Source: Nyssa sinensis (taxonomy: Eukaryota > Streptophyta > Magnoliopsida > Cornales > Nyssaceae). Taken from it: 64,000 bases of DNA. Positions 1-18,620 of this stretch are shown here, piece by piece (position 1 is the stretch's first letter; each line of letters starts with the position of its first letter). The position numbers and the translations under genes were made by a program. The notes beneath the pieces are model-generated. The model was not told where the DNA came from. It searched no databases and saw only the letters and a list, made by a program, of their open reading frames with translations. Location of the stretch: assembly GCA_008638375.1 (NCBI GenBank), contig VIRR01000556.1:282571-346570 (forward strand), written 5' to 3'.

Positions 1-48
1 AATTCCCACACTAATTAAATAACTGAAAGTGATAGATAGTGAAAATTT

Positions 49-290
49 TCAGTATCTAGCTTCACTTATTCATCTGGAAGGAGAAATTGGAGACGATGTT
101 AATCATAGAATTAAAGAAGCATGGTTAACTGTGTCTGGCATATAGTGTGATTGTTATATAATTTTAAAATTGAAAGATAAATTCTATAAAATAATTATCA
201 GGCCAGTGAAGTTGTATGGAATAGAATGTTGCAGTTAAGAAATAACATGTTAATGAACTAAGTGTAACCGAAATAATCAATTCTTAACCA
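49..290 (+). mobile_element. LINE reverse-transcriptase C-terminal remnant
   Basis: Conceptual translation on the plus strand gives the typical plant non-LTR retrotransposon block downstream of the RT catalytic core: FQYLASLIH, then GEIGDDVNHRIKEAW, then KDKFYKIIIRP and KLYGIECC. It is followed after in-frame stops by a KK-HVNELSVTEI block. Several stops and a frame change show it is dead. It lies downstream of the last visible exon of the carboxypeptidase gene on the opposite strand, probably inside its next intron. Confidence 0.75.
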
Positions 291-556
291 TGGCACATAC
301 AACCAAATTGTATCTTGCAAACATGAACCAAAATAAGGCAGTTGAAAAATCTCATAAATTTGTGAATTTGAATAGGTTTCCACCAGGAGAAACTGTCGAA
401 AATATTTGGAAACTGGAACAGAGTGGTCTTATGTAATGAATCTTCGAACACCCCATTATTATGTGCATAACGCCTGAACATGAAAATCATTCAACTCAAA
501 AATTATAGTTAGAAGCAATACTCTACTAAATGGATTATTTAGATATTTGAACGTAC

Positions 557-8228
<7,672 letters not shown>

Positions 8229-8409
8229 TGTTGCTATACTTTTGTCCGTCCACCGTAGGTTCCTGTGCGAGGTATTATCCGTTTTATCCTTAGGCTTCAC
8301 GTCTTTGTCCTTCCGTAAAAGGCGCCTCACAGGAGAAAAGGCGACTGGGTGCTTTTTTACTGTCGTAGTGCCTGACTCCTAACCGATGTGGAACTAAAAG
8401 TGTGCAACA
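8229..8409. mobile_element. MITE-like element, copy 1
   Basis: An element of about 181 bp starting TGTTGCTATACTTTTG and ending AAAAGTGTGCAACA, so the ends are imperfect inverted repeats of about 14 bp (consensus TGTTGCACACTTTT). The interior includes TCCGTCCACCGTAGG and CCGATGTGGAACTAA. A diverged copy in the same orientation follows 76 bp later. Confidence 0.55.
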
Positions 8410-8485
8410 GTTGCCTCCAATTGCAATTGCGAGAGCACGAGAACGGGTACATGACCAAGTGTTTTCACAGATAACGCTAAGTTAT

Positions 8486-8670
8486 TGTTACACTTTCGTC
8501 CATCCACCATAGACTCGTATGCAAAGTATTATCTACTTTGTTATTAGGTTTTACGATTATGTCCTTTCATAAAAGTTGTCTCATAGAAAATAAGACGATT
8601 GAATACTTATTTGTTGTTACAGTATCGACTCTAGCCAATGTAAGAGTGAGAATGTAAGAGTGAGAGTGGG

Positions 8671-8675
<5 letters not shown>
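8486..8675. mobile_element. MITE-like element, copy 2
   Basis: A diverged direct copy of 8229-8409. It begins TGTTACACTTTCGTCCATCC and ends near GAGTGGGCAACA. Most differences are C-to-T or G-to-A transitions, as expected from decay of methylated DNA. An (AT)n microsatellite follows at 8676-8705. Confidence 0.55.
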
Positions 8676-8712
<37 letters not shown>

Positions 8713-8739
8713 TGTAGTGTGTGTATACAAACTATGATG

Positions 8740-9460
8740 TAACAAATGGTGTTGTAAAAAATAGAACAAATTTCATTGACAAGTGACAAGAGGTTGTGTT
8801 TTGGTTTCTGCGTGGTCCTCATTTTTGGTTTAGTGTCACCATCACGTGTGCAGACATCCATGTGACTCTCTCTCTTCACATAGCAAATGTTGATTGATTG
8901 TAAGTTTGCAAACACGAGAAGATAAAAAGCAACATGCATTAATTTGCTTAAATAATCGGATTATTGTCAGACTGCCCGTTGGGCATCATCACAGAATTAA
9001 ATGCCGCTTTGTTTTGGCGTTCCAAACTTTCCTACTTTCTTATTGTTGCATAAAATATATAGTATTACATATAATATATATATATTTATATTATAATACT
9101 TATTAAAAAATTAGTAAGAATATTACATGTGATATTATCATTTATAGTCAAATATTTATGTAGAATTTATGTCAGTTTTACGTAATAATTAAAACAAAAC
9201 ATGATATTATAGAAATGGAATTAATGAAGGTTTATGAGTTAGTGGTCTCTTTCAGATTTTAAATTTTAATTAATTAATTTAAAATAATATTAATATTAAT
9301 TATAAAAATTTATACTCATAATTTAATTTACACACATTTCTCATCAACTCAAATATGACTCGGTCCGTGACACTGAGATTCCTCTAATGTCAAGAGATTG
9401 GAAATTGTAGGTCCGGCTAATTAAGGAGAATCAGCGCAGTAAAGGTTGAAAATATCAACC
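8740..9460. other. Intergenic, nothing recognised
   Basis: AT-rich single-copy-looking sequence. Open frames are short and overlap on both strands, and none resembles a known protein. Confidence 0.5.
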
Positions 9461-9750
9461 AATAACAATCGGACACGTAACAGAGAATTCCCTGGTCAGA
9501 TTCTTCGAAATTTCGGACAGACAGCGGCGCTGCTTCATCGAAATTTCAGGCACATGCATGCACGGAAAAAAGCTGTCGATACCACAAATTCACAGTGGGT
9601 CCCACTAAGAGAATTCCTTATTCCGAACTATACTCCGATTGGTTGATCCTGACCGTTGTTTCTTATCATGGTGTTCGATGCTAATGTCAAACATTAAATG
9701 ACTAATTTGGGCCCACCAGAAAGTGCTCCACACGATTGTACATATACGGA
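9461..9750. repeat. Duplicated segment, copy A
   Basis: This less AT-rich block recurs at about 11,631-11,895 in the same orientation. Shared words include GACACGTAACAG, GCGCTGCTTCATCGAA, TTCACAG-GGGTCCCACTAAG, GATTGGTTGATCCTGACCG and CTAATTTGGGCCCACC. The copies differ by many substitutions and small indels. Function is unknown; a 66-aa open frame here is not conserved in copy B. Confidence 0.8.
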
Positions 9751-9754
9751 CGTC

Positions 9755-10532
9755 AATAATTAGGAGCACACATGATTGAATTGAAGCAGAATCAAAGTCG
9801 ACTTCATTTAAAACAGTTTTAAAAAAATAAAATTGAAATCGTGAATGATTAGACGTTACTCAATTCAAATGAAACATTTTTAGGTTCAATCAGTAGCTTC
9901 AGTTTTTTTTTTTTTACTGAAATCAAAAATATAAAATTAATTCTTGATATATATATATATATATAATAAAAAATAATTTATTTAAGTATTTATGATATTT
10001 TGATAATAAAAAAAATATTGTTATAATAGTGATTTTGAAAAACAAAAATTAATAACTTAATTTATAATTTCTTTTGTTACAAATAATTTGATTTGTCAAG
10101 TGTTTCGCTGATTTGTGACTTAAAATCATAATACAAAAAAATAAAATACTCATTATTATATTAGATAATTAAAACAAAATTTGTAAACTTAAAATTATAT
10201 TTTCTATTATTATTTTTAATCCATCGAGTTGGGTGAAGGAATTCAAGAGGAAATAAAAATTGGGAGTATATTTTTTGTGATACAAATATAAAAGCAAATT
10301 AAAGAGACTATGACAATTAGTCAATAAATTTTTTTAATTTTTTTTAAATAAATTCGAAAAAAAAAAGTTGATAAAAAAAAATTATGGTTTCAGTTATCGG
10401 GTTGGATCAGGTAACTTGAACTTTCAATCTGATTTTTCGATTCTCTAACCGAAACTCACTTTGACCTAAATCAATCCAAATCCATTAAAGTCAGTTTGGA
10501 TCGATTCTAGATTATTTTGTACACCCCTAGTG
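9755..10532. repeat. Possible degenerate non-autonomous DNA transposon
   Basis: The left part has a CAATTCAAATGAAAC-like pattern. The right end reads through CCGAAACTCACTTTG and AATCAATCCAAATCC to TTTTGTACACCCCTAG, a terminus common in plant hAT-type MITEs. The interior is AT-rich and non-coding. I could not confirm the left terminus or a target duplication. Confidence 0.35.
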
Positions 10533-11480
10533 AATATGAACAAGTCTTTGGTAATTAATAATATAAAAAAAGGTTCAGTGTTAAATATGTAATAAAAGTA
10601 ATAGTATGATAATTTTTTAATTTAAAATATAAAAATTTAATTTTTATTATTATTTAAAATTTTCATGTTGTTGTCCTTTAAGTAATATATTAATAAAGGG
10701 TACATGAGTAAAAATTATAAAAAGATAAAAAAAATTCAAAAATTAATTATTTTAAAATTTTCAAACTATTATTTTACTTGTAAATTTCAATGCAAAATTA
10801 TATTTTAAAAAAATTAATGTTTTGTAACACGTGTATTTATGTACGTATACTCACATAATCGTGGGACCCACTATCATAACACTCATATGAATATATGTTT
10901 AACATATATGCACAAATACATGTGTCGTAAAATATTATATTTTTTAAAAATATAAGAATAAATTATATTGAATTTTTCTAATATTTTTGGCAATTGAACT
11001 ACTTTTCTTGAAGTTTATGAAATTATATTAACTTCTCATACTTTTTATGATAAACTACAATTATCCCTTTCATTCAATTTTTTTTATTCAAAATGATAAA
11101 ACTGTCTTTCTATTTTTTTTTTGTACAATTTTTTATTTTTGACCTTTTTTTTTCATTTTCAAATAAAATATTGATTAAAACCTTAACGTTTTTTTATATA
11201 TAATGAAAACGAGTTATTTATTTTAAATTTATATTTATATAAAATAAAAAAAAACTTTTAAAAAAAGGTTAAAAAAATTAATCAAAATTAAAAAAATACA
11301 AAAAAAAAATGAAAAGATAATTTTGTTATTTAAAAAAAAAATTGACTGAAAAAAAAATTATAGCTTGTCAGGAAAAAAAATAGAGAAGAGGATAATAATT
11401 TTAAAAAGTTTTAAAAAAATTAATGTAATTTTAAAATCATGAAAAGAGATAAGCGTAATTTACACGAAACATAAACTTGG
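10533..11480. other. Very AT-rich spacer, no gene
   Basis: Long A and T runs and no recognisable coding sequence or structured repeat. Confidence 0.6.
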
Positions 11481-11481
11481 T

Positions 11482-11602
11482 TTGGACTCCCACTATTTCT
11501 GATTTCTTCGGAGGCAAGATATCGCACAAGCCGTTGGATTTTGGGCTCCAACTATTTCTGATCTCTTCGGAGCCATGAAATCGCACAAGCCGTTGGATTT
11601 GT
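11482..11602. repeat. Tandem duplication of about 60 bp
   Basis: Two adjacent copies of a block containing CAACTATTTCTGAT, then CTTCGGAG, then ATCGCACAAGCCGTTGGATT. The first is at about 11,485-11,541 and the second at about 11,544-11,600. They sit just upstream of copy B of the 9.5-kb segment. Confidence 0.8.
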
Positions 11603-11630
11603 TATTTTGTACTCGCAGAGAGTACATACA

Positions 11631-11895
11631 TACCACTAATACTCTGACACGTAACAGTAAAGTTGCTAGCCAGATTCTTGGGCCGACAGCAGCGCTGCTT
11701 CATCGAATTTTCGAGCACATGCAAGCACGAGAAGAGCCACTAATTCACAGCGGGTCCCACTAAGAACCCCTTGATTGGTTGATCCTGACCGTTGTTTTCT
11801 CGTCTGAATGTTGGTGATGATTCAACGCTAAATGCAAATCAATACAGGGGCTAATTTGGGCCCACCGTCCACACATTTGTACATGCATGTACATA
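11631..11895. repeat. Duplicated segment, copy B
   Basis: Direct-orientation partner of 9,461-9,750, about 2.17 kb away. The block from GACACGTAACAG to TTTGGGCCCACC is shared with substitutions and indels. It ends about 130 bp before the large tandem array. Confidence 0.8.
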
Positions 11896-12025
11896 CACAA
11901 GAAAAAGTCAGACCTCTTAATAATTGGAATGGACATGACCCAAATGTATCATTATAATAATGATCACAATCTCATGTTGATCTCAAGGGTTAAACTATAG
12001 TATGTTTCAAAAATATCTGGAGGTC

Positions 12026-15000
12026 ATTCCAACCAGTTGTGCTACCATCAATAGTTTTATTTTTATTTTTGCTAATATTGAACTATTGAAAAAACTTTGT
12101 TTCAAGGATTGTGCTAGGTTTCACATTAGGTTTATATATGTCACAATTCTAATATGTTTTATAAAATAACAAATAAGTGTTCACACAATTATATATATAT
12201 AGACACACAAGACTTCTTAATTTTTATGAAGATATTTAGTTGCACGTATCTTTTTTAAAATCATGAATTTCATTTTCTCATTCTCTCTTAAAATCATGAT
12301 TTTCATTCGCTGGTTCTCCATCCCTTTCTTATTCCTCAAAGCTTCATTAACTAATCTCGAGAGTAACCTGCGATATTCTCTATTTTTCGTCCTCCAAATT
12401 ATCCTAAAATAACTTGTATTATAATTGTAAATGATAGGAATATAGACACATAAGTTGATGTTAATGAAAGACCCATATAAACATAACTTGTTTTTGTCAT
12501 CTCGTTAAAAAAAAGTAAAAGAAGGTTTTAGCACAATAATAAGATTATTCCATTATAACTTTGAAGTTATAGGTTTAAATTGTAAAATTGCGTATATCTA
12601 ATTCTCCTCAAATATTACAATGACGGGAGTTTTATGTGCTTTTATGAAATGTTTTCACGTTAATATATTTTGCACATTTAATTTTATATTTTTGTTCCTC
12701 TCATAAATGTTTTGGTCGGGGCTATTTACATGCCACAAATAATCAAGAGACTCTACTACAATAAATAAAATTATAAAATTATTCTTAATTCAAGGTAACT
12801 TGAGAGAAGTTTATAGGTGTGTAAACAAAATTTAAAATCTCATTGTATAAATGTAAAGCCTTTTAGCAATGTGAGAAGAGTGAATTGCATTCTTTTTATG
12901 TATTTATTGGATAAGTCATTTAAATTTTTGGTGGAGGACTGGTATTTGCACTCTCTTTTTACAACAATGGCATTATTCAAGAAGTGCACTCGTGTGTACA
13001 AAAAATTATATTTATTTTTAATCAAGAACATTTGAATAATTTATTATTATTATTATTTTCCTTGGAAAAAAAATTGAAATAGTGTCATTAAGTGAGTGTT
13101 TAAAATCAATTTTCTAATTATACTATTTTACATTTTAAAAATTAATTTCAAAACAAAAATTATCTCAAAAACTTAATTAAATATCCAAACACTACTGTCT
13201 AACTAAAAGTGAAACTAAAGTCATGTTTTGTACGACGGGATTTCAATAATAATCATTCTAATTTTTTCATTTCTTATTTTTATTTAGTATGATTATGAAT
13301 GTCTATTATCTACAGAATAGATGTTGCATTAAAAATTATTATAAATAGTCTTTTAACTCAAACGAATGATCCTTATTCCATTACATGTCATTTTCACTTA
13401 TTTCTTTATTTTATTTTATAAAATGACTATGTAAGATGTAAAATTGCTCTGATACCAACTGTAAGATGTAAAATCGCTCTGATATTAAATGTAAAATTCC
13501 AATAATTATACCAATTGTTGAACAAAAAAAATAAAAGAAGAAGTAAAGTGAACAAACTGATATTTTATTAAAGAAAACTCACATAGCAACCCACTCTCAC
13601 AACAAGACCCTCACGCTTACTGTTGTGGCAATCTCATCTCATATCTATTCAGCCTACTACATTTTGTCATCTCTATATTTTGTCACCACTTACCACACTT
13701 TTCTATTATTTTTGTGGCTCACAACTTAATGTGACAGAGACCCACATATATATAATATTGACTTTAAGTCCTATATTGATTAGGACATCTAATTTCATAT
13801 AAACTAGTATATCTTATTTAACTATAATCCGAAAACTAACTCTCATTAGAATATTAGTCCAATTATAATTAGGACTGTCCAAAAAGACTTTAAATATTAT
13901 TAGAACTCAATAAATCAAATTAAGAAACTTCGTAAAATTTATGAACTTAGTTTAATTAGCCAACAGACTATTTAATTCTTATATAGCAAACATGATTTAA
14001 AAACTGTAACAAATGGCCCAAAATTATTTTAACAATAGAATATTAGAATTATCCCTTTATAATTTAAACTTTATTTTTCATATTATTACTATTACATGAT
14101 GAGTATGATGGATAATATTTTATCATTCATAAAACCAATGGTCATATATATCACATGTTTACAACATCTCACTATCACTTGGTGGATATATATAATTGTT
14201 GCACGGTGTGCCCACTTAAATTATTGATCATGCCATTAGTTTTACGTTCTCTCTTCTTGTCTTTATCATCCTCGTTTACCACACTTTTTTTTTTCAACAT
14301 TATTTTTTAAGGGAGTTCTCATTTGACTCCACTGTCTTATCAACATTAAATTTCTTATATGTAAATTTTAAAATAGTAACGTTGAATGTACTAATTTTAT
14401 GTATTAAGATTTGTAATTTAATTGATTTATGATTAAATTATTAGTAATTTTTTAAAATTATTATTTAATTTTTTTATTAATAAATTGTTTTTATATTATT
14501 TAAAATATAAATTTTAATATAAAAATTTAAAACATGTAACATTGTTTATTTAAAATGAGTAATGATTTAATAATCAAATATTTGGTGCCCAACGCTCATA
14601 TGAAGTGGGCCAGCATCATGGGTTTCACGGTAGGTTTCATTTCTCAATAAGTGTTGACACCAAATATTTTCTTCTTTCATTGATTCAAAATTCAATTTCA
14701 TCTCAGATTAAACTAAAATATAAAATAATGTTTGAATCTTATTCTCAACGTTTTTATCTTCCATCATACTTTCGAATGATAATTCTTTTTTTTAAATTTG
14801 ATTAATATAGTTGGCTAGCTATTTCTTTTATTTTTTAATATATTTTTTTCTTTATTTAGGTGTCAACAAGTTTTGAAAATAATAATAATAAAATAGCTAA
14901 TTAAAACATGTAACACGATTAGAGTTGACTTTTAAAAAAATGACTAACTAAAGTAGAAAGTGAAAATTTAGGTAAAATTTGAATAAACAGTTTATATGAA

Positions 15001-15305
15001 TAAAAAGAAAAAATGTAAAGAAGAGAATAACATGAAGCATGAGGGAAAAAAATAACAGAAATAGATAGTTTAACTACTAATGAAAAAGAAAAAGAAATGA
15101 TAGTTTAATTTAATTCTCTGACATTGAAGATTAAAAAAAGGGATAAAATATTTTAGTATTTGAATAGAAATAGTAAAATAAGAATTAATTTTATTTTTTT
15201 AAAAGGATAAATTGGCTAATTATCAATTCTATATATTTTTTTCATTTGTTTGTTTTCACTTTTTAAAAGAGAGCAAAATAATTGAAAGAAAACAAAATAA
15301 ACTTT
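12026..15305. repeat. 3.3-kb tandem array, unit 1
   Basis: First of three head-to-tail units (about 3,280 bp). It starts at ATTCC followed by AACCAGTTGTGCTACC. It carries an LTR-like segment at 13,489-13,965. The first half is clearly diverged from units 2 and 3. From about 13.93 kb onward it is nearly identical to unit 2 (constant offset of 3,313-3,315 bp, about ten differences by eye). Only short open frames are present and none resembles a known protein. Confidence 0.93.
13489..13965 (-). mobile_element. Copia-type LTR in array unit 1
   Basis: On the minus strand it runs from TGTTGGCTAATTAAAC to a CA end. Inside are a TATATATATG-type TATA motif and AATAAA polyadenylation-like words. Just outside its 3' end (plus 13,446-13,457) is TGGTATCAGAGC on the minus strand, the usual copia primer-binding sequence complementary to initiator tRNA-Met. 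A partial second copy of the junction sequence follows. No gag or pol is present, so it is a remnant or part of a non-autonomous element. Confidence 0.55.
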
Positions 15306-18300
15306 ATTCCATCCAGTTGTGCTACCATTAATAGTTTTATTTTTATTTTTGCTAATATTGAACTATAGAAAAAACTTTGTTTCAAGAGTTATGCTAGGTT
15401 TCACATTAGGTATATATCACAATTCTAATATGTTTTATAAAGTAATAAATAAGTGTTCACATGATTTTATATATACATATATATATATATACACACACAC
15501 ACACATGACTTCTTAATTTTTATGAAGATATTTAGTTGCACGTATCTCTTTTAAAATCATGAATTTCATTTTCTTGTTCTCTCTTAGAATCTTGACTTTC
15601 GTATGCTGCTTCTCCCTCGCTTTCTCATTCTTCAAAGCTTCATTAACTAATCTCGAGGGTGACTTGCGATATTCTCTTTCTCTCGTCCCACCAAATTATC
15701 CTAAAATAATTTGTATTATAATTATAAATGATAGAAATATAGACACATAAGTTGATGTTAATGAAAGGCCCATATAAACATGACTTGTTTTTGTCATCTC
15801 ATTAAAAAAAAAGTAACATAGGGTTTTAGTACAATAACAATATTATTTAATTATAACTTTGAAGTCACATATTTAAATTGTAGAATTACGTACATCTAAT
15901 ACTCCTCAAATATTACAATGACGGGAGTCTTATGTACTTTTATGAAAAATTTTCACATTAATATATTTTGTACATTTAATTTTATATTTTTGTTCCTCCC
16001 ATAAATTTTTTGGTCAAGGCTATTTACATGCCACAAATAATCAAGAGACTCCACTATAATAAATAAAATTATTCTTAATTAAAGATAAGTTGAGATAAGT
16101 TTATAGGTGTGTAAACAAAATTTAAAATCTCATTGTATAAATGTAAAGCCTTTTAGCAATGTGAGAAGTGTGAATTGCATTCTTTTTTATGTATTTATTG
16201 GATAAGTCGTTTAAGTTTTTGGTGGAGGAATGGTATTTGCACTCTCTTTTTACAACAAGGGCTCTGGTTTATAAGTAGAATTATTCATGAATTGCATTCA
16301 TGTGTACAAAAATTATATTTATTTTTAATCAAGGACATTTGTATAATTTTATTTTTATTATTATTATTTTTCTTATAAAAAAAGAGTGAAATAGTGTCCT
16401 TAAGTGAGTGTTTAAAATCATTTTTCTAATTATACTATTGTTCATTTAAAAAAAAAAATTCAAAACAAAAATTATCTCAAAAACTTAATTAAATATCTGC
16501 ACACTACTGTCTAACTAAAAGTGAAACTAAGGTCATGTTTGGTACGATGGAATTTCAATAATATTTATTCTAATTTTTATTTAGTATGATTTTGAATGTT
16601 TATTCTATAGAGAATGGATGTTGCATTAAAAATTATTATAAACATTCCTTTAACTCAGACGAATGATCCTTATTTCATTACATGTCATTTTCACTCATTT
16701 CTTTATTTTATTTTATAAAATGACTATGTAAGATGTAAAATCTTTCTGATACTAACTGTAAGATCTGTAAGATGTAAAATCGCTCTGATACCAATTGTAA
16801 GATGCAAAATTTCAATAATTATACTAATTGTTAAACGAAAAAAATAAAAAAAGAAGTAAAGTGAACAAACTAATATTTTATTGAAAAAAACTCACATAGC
16901 AACCCACTTTCACAACAAGAACTTCACGCCCATTGTTGTGGTAATCTTATCTCACATCTATTCAGCTCACTACATTTTGCCATATTTATATTTTTCCATC
17001 ACTCACCACACTTTCCTATTATTTTTGTGCCTCACAACTCAATGTGACAGAAACCCACATATATATAACACTGACTCTAAATCCTATATTGATTAGGATA
17101 TCTAATCTCATACAAATTAGTATATCTTATTTAACTATAATCCGAAAATTAACTCTCATTAGAATATTAGTCCAATTATAATTAGGACTATTGAAAATTT
17201 TTTTAAATATTATTAGAACTCAATAAACCAAATTAAAAAATTTCGTAAAATTTATGAACTTAGTTTAATTAGCCAACAGACTATTTAATTCTTATATAGC
17301 AAACATGATTTAAAAACTGTAACAAATGGCCCAAAATTATTTTAACAATAGAATATTAGAATTATCCCTTTATAATTTAAACTTTATTTTTCATATTATT
17401 ACTATTACATGATGAGTATGATGGATAATATTTTATCATTCATAAAACCAATGGTCATATATATCACATGTTTACAACATCTCACTATCACTTGGTGGAT
17501 ATATATAATTGTTGCACGGTGTGCCCACTTAAATTATTGATCATGCCATTAGTTTTACGTTCTCTCTTCTTGTCTTTATCATCCTCGTTTACCACACTTT
17601 TTTTTTTTTCAACATTATTTTTTAAGGGAGTTCTCATTTGACTCCACTGTCTTATCAACATTAAATTTCTTATATGTAAATTTTAAAATAGTAACATTGA
17701 ATGTACTAATTTTATGTATTAAGATTTGTAATTTAATTGATTTATGATTAAATTATTAGTAATTTTTTAAAATTATTATTTAATTTTTTTATTAATAAAT
17801 TGTTTTTATATTATTTAAAATATAAATTTTAATATAAAAATTTAAAACATGTAACATTGTTTATTTAAAATGAGTAATGATTTAATAATCAAATATTTGG
17901 TGCCCAACGCTCATATGAAGTGGGCCAGCATCATGGGTTTCACGGTAGGTTTCACTTCTCAATAAGTGTTGACACCAAATATTTTCTTCTTTCATTGATT
18001 CAAAATTCAATTTCATCTCAGATTAAACTAAAATATAAAATAATGTTTGAATCTTATTCTCAACGTTTTTATCTTTCATCGTACTTTCGAATGATAATTC
18101 TTTTTTTTAAATTTGATTAATATAGTTGGCTAGTTATTTCTTTTATTTTTTAATATATTTTTTTCTTTATTTAGGTGTCAACAAGTTTTGAAAATAATAA
18201 TAATAAAATAGCTAATTAAAACATGTAACACGATTAGAGTTGACTTTTAAAAAAATGACTAACTAAAGTAGAAAGTGAAAACTTAGGTAAAATTTGAATA

Positions 18301-18620
18301 AACAGTTTATATGAATAAAAAGAAAAAATGTAAAGAAGAGAATAACATGAATCATGAGGGAAAAAAATAACAGAAATAGATAGTTTAACTACTAATGAAA
18401 AAGAAAAAGAAATGATAGTTTAATTTAATTCTCTGACATTGAAGATTAAAAAAAGGGATAAAATATTTTAGTATTTGAATAGAAATAGTAAAATAAGAAT
18501 TAATTTTATTTTTTTAAAAGGATAAATTGGCTAATTATCAATTCTATATATTTTTTTCATTTGTTTGTTTTCACTTTTTAAAAGAGAGCAAAATAATTGA
18601 AAGAAAACAAAATAAACTTT
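15306..18620. repeat. 3.3-kb tandem array, unit 2 (chimeric)
   Basis: Second unit, 3,315 bp. Its first part (to about 16.7-17.0 kb) follows unit 3: both share the same deletion where unit 1 has an extra ATTTTTTCATTTCTT stretch near 13,260. Its second part (from about 17.1-17.25 kb) is nearly identical to unit 1 and distinct from unit 3. The switch lies in or beside the LTR at 16,796-17,278. Confidence 0.93.
16796..17278 (-). mobile_element. Copia-type LTR in array unit 2
   Basis: Counterpart of 13,489-13,965, about 483 bp, minus orientation, with TGT and ACA ends. The primer-binding-like TGGTATCAGAGC (minus) is at 16,782-16,793. The junction sequence ATCTTACA followed by the PBS-like word is partly repeated at about 16,738-16,770. 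Confidence 0.55.

Noticed and set aside
14605..18120. Two nearly identical 66-codon open frames (14,605 and 17,920) that could suggest a duplicated small gene
   Set aside because: They exist only because the two array units are nearly identical here. The frame is destroyed in unit 3 and the peptide is AT-driven with no domain.
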